A stretch of DNA of 61,664 nt from Paenarthrobacter nicotinovorans (lineage in GTDB: Bacteria; Actinomycetota; Actinomycetes; Actinomycetales; Micrococcaceae). The notes under the pieces are model-generated. The model was not told the origin of the DNA. It did no database searches and was given only the letters and a program-made list of their open reading frames with translations. Both the position numbers and the translations under genes were made by a program. Shown here piece by piece: positions 18,508 through 28,259 of the stretch (its first letter is position 1; every line of letters starts with the position of its first letter). The stretch lies in the NCBI RefSeq assembly GCF_007670255.1, contig NZ_SZVS01000016.1, forward strand, positions 1 to 61,664, read 5' to 3'.

Positions 18508-18677
18508 GCGTGACCCCATGTGCCCGGCTATGGAGGTGGGTTGACCGTATCCAGCGGAGATTCGCCGACCGGTGGCTGCTTGCCTGGTCGAATGCTTCTT
18601 AAGAACGGACCACCGCCCCGGTTATCAGCGATAACCAGTGCGGTGGCCTCCACTCCCTTTGACGGGGAGAGGAACGA

Positions 18678-18711
18678 AGGGCCGGCAGAAGGTGGGAGGG
18701 CTGCCGGCCCT
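18678..18711 (-). terminator. Terminator of the transfer operon
   Basis: A 10-bp perfect inverted repeat (18678-18687 and 18702-18711, AGGGCCGGCA/TGCCGGCCCT) lies 25 bp beyond the stop of the last gene of the minus-strand transfer operon. Confidence 0.7.
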
Positions 18712-18735
18712 CCGAGACTAAGGATGGACCTCCAT

Positions 18736-19317
18736 TTAGGCGGGAAGGTCTTCTGTGACGTAGTCGGCCACCGACCACGCCCCGTTGCTGCGCGTGAGGA
18801 CCAGGAAGATGTTGCGTTTCCGTTTGTCCGCTTTCAGGTGCTTTCCGTCAGCGTCCCGCCACGTCCATGTGGCGGTGAAGTTCCGGTAGGCCACGTCCTC
18901 GGTGTCCGTGCCTTCCTCCCCGTCGATGGGTACGCCAGGGCCGATCGACGGTTCGGAGAACGCACCCAGCGGCGCCAGCTCCAGCCACAACGCCTGTGAA
19001 GCGTTCCGCTGTGGCTCCACTGTCCGCTTGGCCAGCTCCGGGATCATCAATGGATACGCACGGACCGCGGCTGCCGTTTCCGTCTTGTCGTTCGTGACGT
19101 CCCAGCGCGTGATGAGTTCGGCGAACGCGGCAGCTACTTTGTCCGGGTTCCTCCGGTCCACCTCGAGGAGCTGTTTCACCGTGACGTCCATGGCGGCCGG
19201 TTTCGGTGTCGCCGTCGCTGTCGGTGAGGGCGCTGACGGTTGGCTGCCCTGGCCGCACCCGGCCAGGGGCAGTGCCATTGCCAGAGCGATGACGGCGAGT
19301 GTCTTGGGGAGCCTCAT
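18736..19317 (-). CDS. Transfer-operon lipoprotein
   Basis: 193 residues with a signal peptide and lipobox PLAGC (Cys21), a Ser/Pro/Thr-rich linker, and a 140-residue domain with alternating helices and strands that ends in a beta-rich part (TATWTWRD...IFLVLTRSNGAWSV). That ending looks like an NTF2-like or VirB8/TcpC-like fold, but this is an impression only. Its ATG overlaps the stop of the SLT-M23 gene as ATGA, so it is the last, coupled gene of the operon. It probably anchors or scaffolds the transfer channel on the outer face of the membrane. Confidence 0.75.
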   Translation of the reverse strand: MRLPKTLAVIALAMALPLAGCGQGSQPSAPSPTATATPKPAAMDVTVKQLLEVDRRNPDKVAAAFAELITRWDVTNDKTETAAAVRAYPLMIPELAKRTVEPQRNASQALWLELAPLGAFSEPSIGPGVPIDGEEGTDTEDVAYRNFTATWTWRDADGKHLKADKRKRNIFLVLTRSNGAWSVADYVTEDLPA

Positions 19318-20393
19318 AGAACGCCTTTGCCTTTCAGGATGGGTGTCGGGTCAATGGGTTTCACTTCGCCCAGCTTGGGATCCACCGCACCCAGCCGGGG
19401 ATCCACCGGGGCGCCGGAGTACATTTCGAAATGCAGGTGCCGCCCTGCCACGTTTCCGGTCTCCCCCTCGGTACCAAGGGGTGTGCCGGCCGATACCGTG
19501 TCGCCTTCTTTTACGCGCAGCGATCCGGCGGCCATGTGCGAGTAGGTGGCCGTGAGTTTGCCGTCGAGGCTGACACCAGCGACCCAGGTTCCGCTGCTGG
19601 ACTGCAGTTCGTGGGCGATGACGATCTTCATGTCCATCACGGCCAGCACGGTTCCGCCGGCCCCTGGGGTGGAGAAGTCGATGCCGTAGTGGAAGTTCCC
19701 GCCGATGTTCAGCGTCCCGGGAGGTGTCGGCCGTGGCCCGTACCCTGAGGTGAACGTCGACCCGGGCAGCGGGTGGGACCACTTGCCGGTCAGCGCACCA
19801 ATTTCAACACCGCTGGCCGGGCAGGACTCGCCGTACTTGGTCTGGGCGGTGTCCATGATCTTGTCCACGTAAGCTCGAGTCTCCGCGTATGGCGGGATGC
19901 CCTTGTGGGTCTCGACCGCGCCGGGACCGGCGTTGTAACCGGCCAGGACGAGTTTGATGATGTCCTGGTTGCTTGTCTTGGCCAGCGGAAGCAGCTGCTT
20001 GACCAGCGCTGCCATGTACCGGCCTTGGGCGGCGATCGCGTGGGCCGGGTTCCGGATGTCACCGCCTTGGCCGTAGGTGGCCCACGTGCCGGGCATGAAC
20101 TGTGCCAGACCCGATGCCCCGACTGGGGAGGTGACGTTGGGATTCCAGTTGCTTTCGGCCTCTAGCTGCGCGGCGAGGACCGACGCGGGCACACCGGCGA
20201 CGCCGGCGGCCTTGGACACGAGTGGCCCCCAGCCGTTGGGTACTTCTTTCTCGTTGAAGGTCGTCCCGTTGACGTTCACGCACGCGGCCGCCTGCGCCGG
20301 GGAGGCGTTTCCTCCCACGGAGATCAGCGCAACACCGACCAGGCCGATGACCACCAGGATCGGCAGGGCCAGGACGAAGAGGACCTTACGCAT
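19314..20393 (-). CDS. Bifunctional SLT transglycosylase / M23 peptidase (conjugal cell-wall hydrolase)
   Basis: 359 residues. A membrane or signal segment (about 4-27) is followed by a lytic transglycosylase domain (about 60-170) with the catalytic Glu in QLEAESNWNP and the ASGLAQFMPGTW motif. An M23 domain (about 205-345) has HYGID as the first zinc ligands and HLHFE as the HxH ligand motif. It should open peptidoglycan for the mating channel by cutting both glycan and peptide bonds, like VirB1 and TcpG-type proteins. It overlaps the DUF4913 gene upstream by 8 bp and the lipoprotein gene downstream by 4 bp. Confidence 0.92.
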   Translation of the reverse strand: MRKVLFVLALPILVVIGLVGVALISVGGNASPAQAAACVNVNGTTFNEKEVPNGWGPLVSKAAGVAGVPASVLAAQLEAESNWNPNVTSPVGASGLAQFMPGTWATYGQGGDIRNPAHAIAAQGRYMAALVKQLLPLAKTSNQDIIKLVLAGYNAGPGAVETHKGIPPYAETRAYVDKIMDTAQTKYGESCPASGVEIGALTGKWSHPLPGSTFTSGYGPRPTPPGTLNIGGNFHYGIDFSTPGAGGTVLAVMDMKIVIAHELQSSSGTWVAGVSLDGKLTATYSHMAAGSLRVKEGDTVSAGTPLGTEGETGNVAGRHLHFEMYSGAPVDPRLGAVDPKLGEVKPIDPTPILKGKGVL

Positions 20394-21024
20394 CGGCCGG
20401 TTCCGCCTGGTTTTCCGTCTGGGCGCCGTCGGTGTTGGTTGTGTCTTCGTCCACGAACGCTTCGAAATCGTCGCTTTCGGTGTGGAGTTCCAATCCTTGG
20501 CTGGTCGAGTCGGCGTGGCTCTGGTTCTCCAGGCAGTACTTGAAGGTGCTGCGCTGTTTGAAGGTCTCCATTGTTGGCCACAGCCCGCGGCTGAACCATT
20601 CGGTCAGCTCAAAGCTTGGCTTCTTCGACTTCGCCCCGTAGGCGGCTTTGTGGGCCACCATCAGCGCGGTCAGCAGCTCCACCGCATCGGGGTGGCGGTA
20701 CCAGCAGGCCGGGATCCAGCCTTCGGAGTTGGACCAGTGCCGGAGGATCCGGTTCTGCAGCCACACGACAAAGGTGTCCAGCTCCGCCCACAGTTCCTTG
20801 CGCTGCTCGGGCTTCAGTTCCTTCCAGAACCACGGACCACCAGCGGGATAACTGGTCAGTTCCTCGAACAGGTTCGCCGCGAGCTCTTCGACGCTGTCCA
20901 GCCGGTCCAGCACTTCGGGAAGGACATCCGCCAGGCCCGGTACTTCGCCTGTCAGTTCGCCCGTGGTGGTGTCCACCCCTGCCGGGACCGGTGCCGGGTG
21001 TTCGGGGAACGGTTCGCTGCTCAT
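20386..21024 (-). CDS. DUF4913-family protein
   Basis: 212 residues from the ATG at 21024, which overlaps the coupling-protein stop as ATGA. An N-terminal acidic linker precedes a conserved core (about 70-130) with the W...WC/WY.HP.AV..L..L pattern of DUF4913, here WIPACWYRHPDAVELLTALM. A second small helical region and an acidic tail follow. DUF4913 proteins occur repeatedly beside actinobacterial conjugation ATPases. Their function is unknown; an adaptor between coupling protein and substrate is a reasonable guess. Confidence 0.75.
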   Translation of the reverse strand: MSSEPFPEHPAPVPAGVDTTTGELTGEVPGLADVLPEVLDRLDSVEELAANLFEELTSYPAGGPWFWKELKPEQRKELWAELDTFVVWLQNRILRHWSNSEGWIPACWYRHPDAVELLTALMVAHKAAYGAKSKKPSFELTEWFSRGLWPTMETFKQRSTFKYCLENQSHADSTSQGLELHTESDDFEAFVDEDTTNTDGAQTENQAEPADA

Positions 21025-22844
21025 GAGGCGGCTGCCAGGTTCGCTTCGGCTTCGGTTTCCTTGGCTGCGGCCTGTGCTGCGGTCTCGGCGGTGATGCCTT
21101 CCTGTTTCAGGCACCACACGCGGGAGGCTTTGAACTTTGCGCTGTCGGGCCGTTCCCACCAAGGCACGACGTTGACGACGGCTTCAATCTCGCGGTACAT
21201 CAGCAGGACCTTGCCCTGGGAGAGCTTGCGGATCTCATCGACGCGCATCTTCGTGTCGAGCTGCTTGGTCTTGGAGGTGCTGACCGAGGATACCCCGTCC
21301 TTGCCGGTCGAGGATGACGTGGAGGTGTGTTCGACCCAGTGTTTGCCGATCAGATCGGAAATCTTGGTCAGGAACTTCACGTCGGAGATGCCGCCGAAGA
21401 TGGTTTTCGCTGCCGCGGAATCGAAGATCGTTTCCGCGCCTTCCTCGCCCCACCGGTTCACCAGCTGTGAGTAGGTCTGGACGAACACGGAGGTGTGGAT
21501 GCCGTTGCCGCCACCTTCGGACATCAGCGACGGCAGGGAGGGAAGGGCGCAGGTGTTGGCCGCTTCGTCCAGGATCACGGACAGCGGAACGTTCAGTTTC
21601 CCGGAGGCCATGGACCCGGACTTGCGGATCGCTGCCTGGACGAGGGATTCGACCAGTGCGGTCACGATCGGTGCGGTGGAGGCGTTCATGGAGACGCGAG
21701 TGAGGCAGTACAGGCTGTTGGGTGCGTCGGTGAAGGTGTTCAGGTCGATGCCGGGATCGTCTTCGGTGGCGCACAGCATGGACAGAACGTTCTCGTTCTT
21801 CATCGGGCCGGTGATCTTACCCAGGGTGGTCTTGGTGTTACCGATGGTGTCTGGGTTGTTCTGCCGGCACCATTCATCCAGGTTCCCTGCCCAGGTCTTC
21901 ACTGAGGGTGACTTGGAGCGGAGGATGTTGGCCGGTTCATGTTCGGCGAAGTTCTGCGACCAGCGGATCACGTCACGCATGGAGCCGCCGACTTTGAGCG
22001 CAGCGGCGTGCAGGAACGCTTCAAGGATCATCACGCACCCGGAATCGAAGTACCGGTCAGCTGAGGACGGGGCTCCGGTCCGTGGCATGGCGTTGACCAT
22101 GGCCGCGGCCCGTTCGGAGGCCACCTGGGGGTCCTCGCAGCCACCAACCATGTGCCAGCGGATCTTGTGCGGGTACTGGCTCAGACCATCGAAGTCAGCG
22201 ACGTACACCGTCCCCAGGTCCTTCCGCACACCGACAGTCAGGCGCAGCACGTCAGGACGGGTGCTGGTGGTGATTACGGCACCGGCAGCGTCAGCGACCA
22301 TCCCGGCGACCATGTACGTGGTCTTTCCCCACTTCGGCGGTGCCACGGTGCAGGCCGTGTCTTCGGTGCGGATCGCGATCTCGGTGCCGTCGAGGACATA
22401 CACCGCAGGGGCCAGGGAGGACTTCTCCGCGCCCTCGATGCGGGACTTGAGCCCTTTGGCGGTGCTCAGGCCTTTCTCGCCCGTCTTGGCCTTCCTGCGC
22501 CGGGCCCGGAGTGCTTTGAGGCCGAACAGGGCCCCGATGTAGGCGGCGATGAGCAGCACGACCAGGATGATCCAGACGGTGAGGGGCCAGCCCCACTGAT
22601 CGGCGGGGTTGCCGTTCACGGCCACCGGAGTAGTGGCCCGTCCGGGGGCTATCAGCCCGATGATTGAGCCGAGGAGCGCCTTCCAGGTCTCCATCCAGTT
22701 GGCGAAGGCCAGGCCCGTCGTCCAGACCAGGGCCACGTGCCAGAGGCCGGCGGAGAGGATGGCGAGGACAATCAGTTCACGTTCGGTTTTCTTCACTGTT
22801 GAACCGGACGGGCTGTGCTTTTCTACGGTGATGTTCTCGCTCAA
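21021..22844 (-). CDS. Type IV coupling protein (VirD4/TraG/TraD-like ATPase)
   Basis: 607 residues. Two membrane helices (about 24-48 and 86-112) flank a short external loop. The cytoplasmic ATPase has Walker A PPKWGKT (169-175) and Walker B VILDEAANT (about residue 430), followed by the QTYSQL and TIFGG motifs usual in TraM-recognition domains. It links the relaxosome to the transfer channel and energises DNA export. It sits 13 bp after the VirB4-like gene and overlaps DUF4913 by ATGA. The C-terminal tail is Ala/Glu-rich and may bind the relaxase. Confidence 0.92.
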   Translation of the reverse strand: MSENITVEKHSPSGSTVKKTERELIVLAILSAGLWHVALVWTTGLAFANWMETWKALLGSIIGLIAPGRATTPVAVNGNPADQWGWPLTVWIILVVLLIAAYIGALFGLKALRARRRKAKTGEKGLSTAKGLKSRIEGAEKSSLAPAVYVLDGTEIAIRTEDTACTVAPPKWGKTTYMVAGMVADAAGAVITTSTRPDVLRLTVGVRKDLGTVYVADFDGLSQYPHKIRWHMVGGCEDPQVASERAAAMVNAMPRTGAPSSADRYFDSGCVMILEAFLHAAALKVGGSMRDVIRWSQNFAEHEPANILRSKSPSVKTWAGNLDEWCRQNNPDTIGNTKTTLGKITGPMKNENVLSMLCATEDDPGIDLNTFTDAPNSLYCLTRVSMNASTAPIVTALVESLVQAAIRKSGSMASGKLNVPLSVILDEAANTCALPSLPSLMSEGGGNGIHTSVFVQTYSQLVNRWGEEGAETIFDSAAAKTIFGGISDVKFLTKISDLIGKHWVEHTSTSSSTGKDGVSSVSTSKTKQLDTKMRVDEIRKLSQGKVLLMYREIEAVVNVVPWWERPDSAKFKASRVWCLKQEGITAETAAQAAAKETEAEANLAAAS

Positions 22845-22857
22845 GGTCTTCCCCCTT

Positions 22858-24441
22858 TTAGGCCACGTCCGCGTACGCGGAGTCGGTTTCGCGTAGGGCC
22901 GAGTCGGTGTTGGTCATTTCCACTTCCCAGGCGGAGCGGACGTGCTCAATTTCCACTTCGGGTGCGTCCGCGCCGGACTTGAGCAGGTGGTGGCCGTTGC
23001 GCAGGACCATGATGTCGTCCGCGGAGTCCGGGTTCAGTCCGAACGTCCTGACACACCACTGGGCTGCCTCGGGCTTGTCCTGCCGGAAGATGTGCACTGT
23101 CTGGGCCTCTTCGATCACGGCCATGCCCGGGGATCCCGGGGGCACGTCGGTGGCGCCCTTGTGGATGTTGTAGATGTTCGACAACCCCAGGCCGCGGGAG
23201 AGCTTGATGTTGGAACGCTGCTGAACGGCCAGCGGGCCGCCCAGGATGTGGCCGGCCTCTTCGTTGATCACGTTGGTCCGGATGCCCCGGTATTCGGGGC
23301 GGCGGACCGTGCCCAGCAGCCACAAGTTCGCCAAGCCCATCACCATGGGAATGGCCGGACCGGTGTCCGGCAACTGGGAAATATCGAACGAGGTCAGGGT
23401 CTTGTTCAGCCGCACGTCCTTGGACGTTTCCCCGTCAAAGATCGACCCGTAGGTTTCCAGGAGTTCGTTGAAGCAGAACCGCATCGAGATGCCCGCTTCG
23501 TGGAGCCGTTCCAGCGTGGCCGTGCTCATGCCAGCCAGAGTGGGATCGGCGGGGTTGATGACGCCAAGAAGGTCGTGCAGGTCCGCCGTGGTCGGCGTCC
23601 TGCCGTCCTCGAAATTCTGCAACATGGTCCGGTACGCCAGACGCAGTGCTTTGCGTTCCCATTCGTCCGGACCGTGACCGTCACGGATCAGGGCCGGGAT
23701 GGTGTTCAGGTAGACGAGCTGGTTGTTCAGGCCGTCATCGTTCACCCCCGAGATGGCGGGGTCCATGATGTTGAAGATGACACCAGTGCCGTCCATGCGG
23801 AACTTGATGTGGTCCCCGTCGAACTCCCGCACGATGGGTGAGTATTCACCCTCGCCCTTTTCGTTCTTCTTGTCGAAGATCACGGCGCGGCGGTGCCGCA
23901 GGATCAGCGGGCGGATCACGTACACCGTTTTGGTGTACGCGGACTTACCGGCTCCGACGTCACCGACCACCAGGACGTTCGTTGAGGTGATCCGTCGCGG
24001 GACGGAGTTGTAATCGGTGAATGGGTCCTTGCTGATGGCCGTCTGGGACAGCACGTCCCGGCCCGCGGCCACGCCTTCAACACCCGTGGGAGCGGCGATC
24101 AGGGCCGTGTTCAGGATCTCGGCCTGCCGGGTTGTCGTTGGAGCGCCCTGGAACGCCGGAGCGTAGAACCCGTTCTTGGCCTTGCGCTCGTTCACCCGCA
24201 ACCGGGTGCCCTGCTCCGTGTACGGGGGCCACTCCCCCGACTCCAGGACCTGGACCTCTTCGATGACCGGAGCGGAGAACGTTCTGAGGATGCCGCCCAC
24301 GATCGGCACCCGCTGGATCCAGGACCCCTTCGCGCCGGGACCATCGATAACGACTGTCTGTTCCGCTTCGGGAATCAGGGGAAAGCCCAGATCGCGGGAT
24401 TCGGTGATGGCTTCCTTGCTGAGTTGTTCGACCGGGCCCAT
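22858..24441 (-). CDS. VirB4-like conjugation ATPase, C-terminal half of a split VirB4
   Basis: 527 residues from the ATG at 24441, one base overlapping the upstream stop (TGATG). The first 140 residues have no clear motif. The motor domain has Walker A GDVGAGKS (160-167) and a Walker-B-like VINEEAGH region; the expected acidic pair is here an E-E rather than D-E. Together with the SCO6880-like gene just upstream it appears to make up a VirB4 divided over two proteins, as in streptomycete and other actinobacterial integrative elements. It should power assembly and substrate transfer of the channel from the cytoplasm. Confidence 0.85.
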   Translation of the reverse strand: MGPVEQLSKEAITESRDLGFPLIPEAEQTVVIDGPGAKGSWIQRVPIVGGILRTFSAPVIEEVQVLESGEWPPYTEQGTRLRVNERKAKNGFYAPAFQGAPTTTRQAEILNTALIAAPTGVEGVAAGRDVLSQTAISKDPFTDYNSVPRRITSTNVLVVGDVGAGKSAYTKTVYVIRPLILRHRRAVIFDKKNEKGEGEYSPIVREFDGDHIKFRMDGTGVIFNIMDPAISGVNDDGLNNQLVYLNTIPALIRDGHGPDEWERKALRLAYRTMLQNFEDGRTPTTADLHDLLGVINPADPTLAGMSTATLERLHEAGISMRFCFNELLETYGSIFDGETSKDVRLNKTLTSFDISQLPDTGPAIPMVMGLANLWLLGTVRRPEYRGIRTNVINEEAGHILGGPLAVQQRSNIKLSRGLGLSNIYNIHKGATDVPPGSPGMAVIEEAQTVHIFRQDKPEAAQWCVRTFGLNPDSADDIMVLRNGHHLLKSGADAPEVEIEHVRSAWEVEMTNTDSALRETDSAYADVA

Positions 24442-26060
24442 CAGGCCACCTTCTCTTCCTTCTCGCCACGTCCGGCCAGCTGGTTCATCATCTTGGCTCC
24501 AAGCGTCGGTGTCGCCGGACGGGTACCCCGGTAGATGGGCCACGTGGCCCCGGCGGCCGCGGACTGGTACGTGTCCAGCCATTCAAGTTTCTGGATCCCG
24601 GCCGACTGCCCGGCTGTTTCCTCCAGGCGCCGGGCGGCTTCGGTCAGGCCGGCCTGCGTTTGGGCGGAAATGGTGATGAAACCAACCCAGTTCACGCCAT
24701 GCTGACCGGTTCCCGGCATCAGGTCAGAACCCCGTGCCCTTGCCGATTTCAGGTTCACGTCCGTTGCGGGGTCCACCAGTTGGCCCTTCTTCTGCTTGGC
24801 GATCACCGCGGCCATGTCCCGCACGACGTCTTTTGAGGCCAGCTGGCGTGCCTGCTCAGCGGGCACGGTTTCGAGCTGAAAGCTCAACGTCCGTGCCCCG
24901 GAGCCGGCGTTGTGCAGCAGCGACAGCAGCCAGTACGGGGTCCGTTCCCCCGTCTCCATGTTCTCGGCGGTGATCATCGCCGTCCGGTGACCCCAGACGA
25001 CCTCTTCACCGGTGATCGGGTTGGTTCCTTTGACCCAGGTGGAGTTCCACTGGTCCTGGGACGGCAGGCCCATCTGATCGGCCTTGACCCCGGAAACCAT
25101 CAGCGGCGGCCGCGACGGGTTTTGCTGGTGCAGCATCATGGCCACCACCGCGCGGGCCGTCAGCGGGCGCACCGTTCCGAGCTTCGCAGCCCGCAAAGCG
25201 CGGGCAAGGGAGGAAATTTCAGCGTCCATCAATCGCCGCCAGCCGTCCCGGCCCGCACCGTACCGGGCTGCCGTGGCGTAGAAATCCGGCATCAAAGGCC
25301 AGCGGCCGACCACCAAATGCCGCTGCACGAACGTGCCCCGGCCAGTCCGTTCAAGAACCTCCTGGTAAGAGCCAACGGCTTTAGGGTGGGCATCTGCGGC
25401 CAGGTGGTCCTGAACCCACGCTTCGTTCAACGCCAGATCCGGCGGAAGGACACGGGTGAGGCCCTGGACGCCGCTGACAAGTTTGGACGCCGGGGCGAAC
25501 CCGGCCAACATCGAACCAAAGCCCGCCTGCGCCTGGTCCTGCTTGCGCTGGGACTCAGCACCGCGCAGCTGCCCGGAGACTTCGAACGCCACCGACAGAT
25601 ATGGTTGCTCCCCGATCGGCGCATGCCAGGCAATCCCGGGCTTCCCGGTCCGGGCATCAAGCCAGCCCATGCCATCGGCCCCGTCCGGACGGGACCGGAC
25701 AGCGGCCATGATCCTGGTCTTTTCGCCCTTGCTCCTGGCCAGGTCCGCCAGAGCGCTGGCCTCCTCCCACGCAGCAGCGCTGTAAGGGATGAACCGGTCC
25801 GTGCCGTCCTTCTGCCGTTCCTTCCAACGAACCCGGCGCTTACGCCGCTCCCAGTAGGAGCCGCGGTGCGTGGAGGCCGTCGCCAAGTACACGACCACGG
25901 CGGCAAGCACGCCAGCTACCAGTCCCGGCCAGCCGGTGAACATCATGCCGAAGAAGCCGCCCACAACGCACACAGCCAAACCAACCAGCTGAGTCTTGGA
26001 CTTGATGCCACCAAAGAAACTCCGGTGCCCCGATTCCCCACCAATGAATCGTGTCGCCAT
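24441..26060 (-). CDS. SCO6880-family protein (VirB3/VirB4 N-terminal-like)
   Basis: 539 residues. Two closely spaced membrane helices near the N-terminus (about 25-60) resemble a PrgI/VirB3 module. A large soluble region follows that corresponds in position to the N-terminal domain of VirB4 and lacks a Walker A motif. The C-terminal 100 residues include a V.F.TISAQT.AGLTEAARRLEE segment typical of VirB4 N-terminal domains. It is coupled to the ATPase gene by a TGATG overlap. The SCO6880 name is from memory of the family's sequence. Confidence 0.8.
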   Translation of the reverse strand: MATRFIGGESGHRSFFGGIKSKTQLVGLAVCVVGGFFGMMFTGWPGLVAGVLAAVVVYLATASTHRGSYWERRKRRVRWKERQKDGTDRFIPYSAAAWEEASALADLARSKGEKTRIMAAVRSRPDGADGMGWLDARTGKPGIAWHAPIGEQPYLSVAFEVSGQLRGAESQRKQDQAQAGFGSMLAGFAPASKLVSGVQGLTRVLPPDLALNEAWVQDHLAADAHPKAVGSYQEVLERTGRGTFVQRHLVVGRWPLMPDFYATAARYGAGRDGWRRLMDAEISSLARALRAAKLGTVRPLTARAVVAMMLHQQNPSRPPLMVSGVKADQMGLPSQDQWNSTWVKGTNPITGEEVVWGHRTAMITAENMETGERTPYWLLSLLHNAGSGARTLSFQLETVPAEQARQLASKDVVRDMAAVIAKQKKGQLVDPATDVNLKSARARGSDLMPGTGQHGVNWVGFITISAQTQAGLTEAARRLEETAGQSAGIQKLEWLDTYQSAAAGATWPIYRGTRPATPTLGAKMMNQLAGRGEKEEKVA

Positions 26061-26063
26061 CGT

Positions 26064-27587
26064 TTATCCCTCGTACCGTTCGGTTTCGTCTTCCATTCCG
26101 CCCGCCGCGTACTCTCCCCCGGCCGCACCGAGACGGGTCGCCGCCTCACCGGCCTCCTTGGCCTTCTCCGCCGCCGCCATGGCACCTGCCGCAAGGAGCG
26201 TAGGAACACCAATCGCTGCGCCGACACCGGTCGATGACTCAGCAGCACCAGCCGCGGCCATGCCCTCAGCGCCTCCGGCGGCCGCACCACTGGAGCCAGC
26301 CCCAGCCCCGGCACCAACACTCGGCTTCGGGACCCCGGCGCCGGGCGTGGCACCAGCGCTGCCCGGTTCAGGCGAAGAGCCCGTAGTCGCTGCTGCAGGA
26401 GTACCAGGGGTGGATCCCGCATCGGCCGGTGAGCCGCCGTTCAATTCCCGGAGCTTACGGACAAGCGAGCCCTCATCCGGGGACAATGCCTGATCCTGGG
26501 AAGCCGATCTCTGACCTGCCGTCGATGAATCGCCGTCGGCCGGATCGCTCCCTGTAGAGTCGCCGCGGTTCATGTTTTTCGCGTCCCGCATGCTTTGAGG
26601 CCCATACTCCTTTTGCGGAGGCGTCAGCGAGGGGCCGTTCTGGCCAGCCGCACCCGCAGGCATGACCGGAGCGAACTTCAGCAACATCATGGGAGCCAAC
26701 CCGGCGATCATCAACGCGATAAAGGACGCGATGATGTTCATCAGCGTTCCCAACCCATCGCTCCACTTCATCCAGGACGCCGACGCGGCAATCATGTTGT
26801 ATGCAATGCCGAGCATGAAGAACAGAAGCGGATGGCAGGCAAGAATCCCGAACCACAACAGCGGAATCTTTCGGCCGAACGAGCCGTGCTTGGCCGACGT
26901 GAACCAGACCATGCCCAGCGGGGCCATAACGCCCGAGAAATACAGAGTCACCAACATCACGGCCAGCATGATCACAACCACGAACAGGCCAATGATCATG
27001 CAGACCATCAGCAGGATGCCGACGATCACCCCGCCCGGTATCGCGGCGGCGTCGGTTTTGAGCATCGAATCCATGGTTTCGAGCATCCGCTCGGACGAGG
27101 ACACGATCCCCCAGTCGATAAGGCTGTCCGAAAGGGCACCCAGAGCCTTCACGATCATGACTCCGATCAGAGGCCCGAAAATAGCGCCGCCGAAGAACAA
27201 ACCGGTCTTTGTCGTTAGGACCTCAAGGAATTCTTGGCCTGCCAGGGTGCCGCGGGCCACCGCGACAAACTGAAACAGCAGTAGGAAGCCCCACACGATA
27301 ATCGAAAGGGCAAAGCTGATCGCATATGCCTTAATGAACCAGTCGGCTGTCAGATCCGGTTCTGTCGCGTGGGCCAGGGCCGGGACGAGGTCCTTCGCCA
27401 AGCCCTGCGCACCTGCGCGGGTGGCAGTGAAGATGGACCCCAAAGGATCAGCCGCGAAATTCACCGCACCGCTAATGGCATCAGCGGCAGGCTTAGCAGC
27501 GTTGGCGGCTCCCACGGCAGCATCAATCAAACCGCCTACAAGCCCTCCGCCATCCGGCTTATCTTCCATCGGAATCTGCATGAACAT
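26064..27587 (-). CDS. VirB6/TrbL-like polytopic membrane protein
   Basis: 507 residues, starting three bases after the upstream stop with GGGGGG as ribosome site. An amphipathic, Ala-rich N-terminus is followed by about six membrane helices (roughly 105-315; for example SFALSIIVWGFLLLFQFV and LLMVCMIIGLFVVVIMLAV). The 190-residue tail is a low-complexity Gly/Ala/Ser/Pro region likely to be disordered. This is the layout of VirB6-like channel proteins of Gram-positive transfer systems. It probably forms the inner part of the DNA channel. Confidence 0.8.
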   Translation of the reverse strand: MFMQIPMEDKPDGGGLVGGLIDAAVGAANAAKPAADAISGAVNFAADPLGSIFTATRAGAQGLAKDLVPALAHATEPDLTADWFIKAYAISFALSIIVWGFLLLFQFVAVARGTLAGQEFLEVLTTKTGLFFGGAIFGPLIGVMIVKALGALSDSLIDWGIVSSSERMLETMDSMLKTDAAAIPGGVIVGILLMVCMIIGLFVVVIMLAVMLVTLYFSGVMAPLGMVWFTSAKHGSFGRKIPLLWFGILACHPLLFFMLGIAYNMIAASASWMKWSDGLGTLMNIIASFIALMIAGLAPMMLLKFAPVMPAGAAGQNGPSLTPPQKEYGPQSMRDAKNMNRGDSTGSDPADGDSSTAGQRSASQDQALSPDEGSLVRKLRELNGGSPADAGSTPGTPAAATTGSSPEPGSAGATPGAGVPKPSVGAGAGAGSSGAAAGGAEGMAAAGAAESSTGVGAAIGVPTLLAAGAMAAAEKAKEAGEAATRLGAAGGEYAAGGMEDETERYEG

Positions 27588-27590
27588 GGA

Positions 27591-28259
27591 TCAGCACCCC
27601 CCGGAAAACGCGGAACCATCGGCGAATAGATCGTCAAGAGTCCGCTCGGTTCCGTCGCTGCGGACCTTCCACGTGTTCTCTTCCCAGACAACCGTGACGG
27701 TGGAAGCAATCTTCTGACCGGTCGGCTTTCCATTACGGACTTCGGTCCCGCCGACGGTAACGCGCACCATGTCGGCGGTCGATTCTTCGATTGCGAACCT
27801 TCCATCAGCGAAGTTCACGGATCCGGAATTAACCCCGGGAAGAGGCTTAGCTGCCGCCAAGTTCGCGGCCAAGTTCGCTACCGTCCCCGTTGCACCCTCC
27901 GCGAGGATGGTTCCCGACACCCTGGTCCCATCGGCAACGCTCGGGCGGGGGTACTGGGCGATCCACCGGAGGACGGCGGCCGCGAATCCAACCGCTCCTG
28001 CTTCAGTGTGCGGTGCTTCCTTCTGCGCCTTCAGAAGGCCGGTGGCGTCGTTGGACTTGCCTGCGAGGCAGCCGTTGGGTGTGGTGGCGACGTCGCTGGT
28101 CGCGGACGGTGCCGCTGCAGGTCCGCTGGTTTGCGGGTTGGCCTGGTACCAAGCGGCCACTCCCCCAACCAGAGCGATTATTGCAGCGGCGGCAACAACG
28201 ATCCATGCCCAGCGCGGGAATCCGCGCCGGGCAGTGATAGTCGAGCTACGGCGAACCAT
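27591..28259 (-). CDS. VirB8/TcpC-like single-pass transfer protein
   Basis: 222 residues. One membrane helix (about 18-38), a short Pro/Ser/Thr linker, then an external domain whose last part (STVTVVWEENTWKVRSDGT) fits an NTF2-like fold as in VirB8 and TcpC. Two Cys (about 63 and the last residue) could form a disulfide outside the cell. The start overlaps the upstream stop by one base (TAATG). It presumably scaffolds the transfer channel. Confidence 0.7.
   Translation of the reverse strand: MVRRSSTITARRGFPRWAWIVVAAAAIIALVGGVAAWYQANPQTSGPAAAPSATSDVATTPNGCLAGKSNDATGLLKAQKEAPHTEAGAVGFAAAVLRWIAQYPRPSVADGTRVSGTILAEGATGTVANLAANLAAAKPLPGVNSGSVNFADGRFAIEESTADMVRVTVGGTEVRNGKPTGQKIASTVTVVWEENTWKVRSDGTERTLDDLFADGSAFSGGC

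Noticed and set aside
20077..21474. Plus-strand open frame of 465 codons
   Set aside because: Antisense to the peptidoglycan hydrolase, DUF4913 and coupling-protein genes; Pro/Arg/Gly-rich, with no ribosome site or domain.
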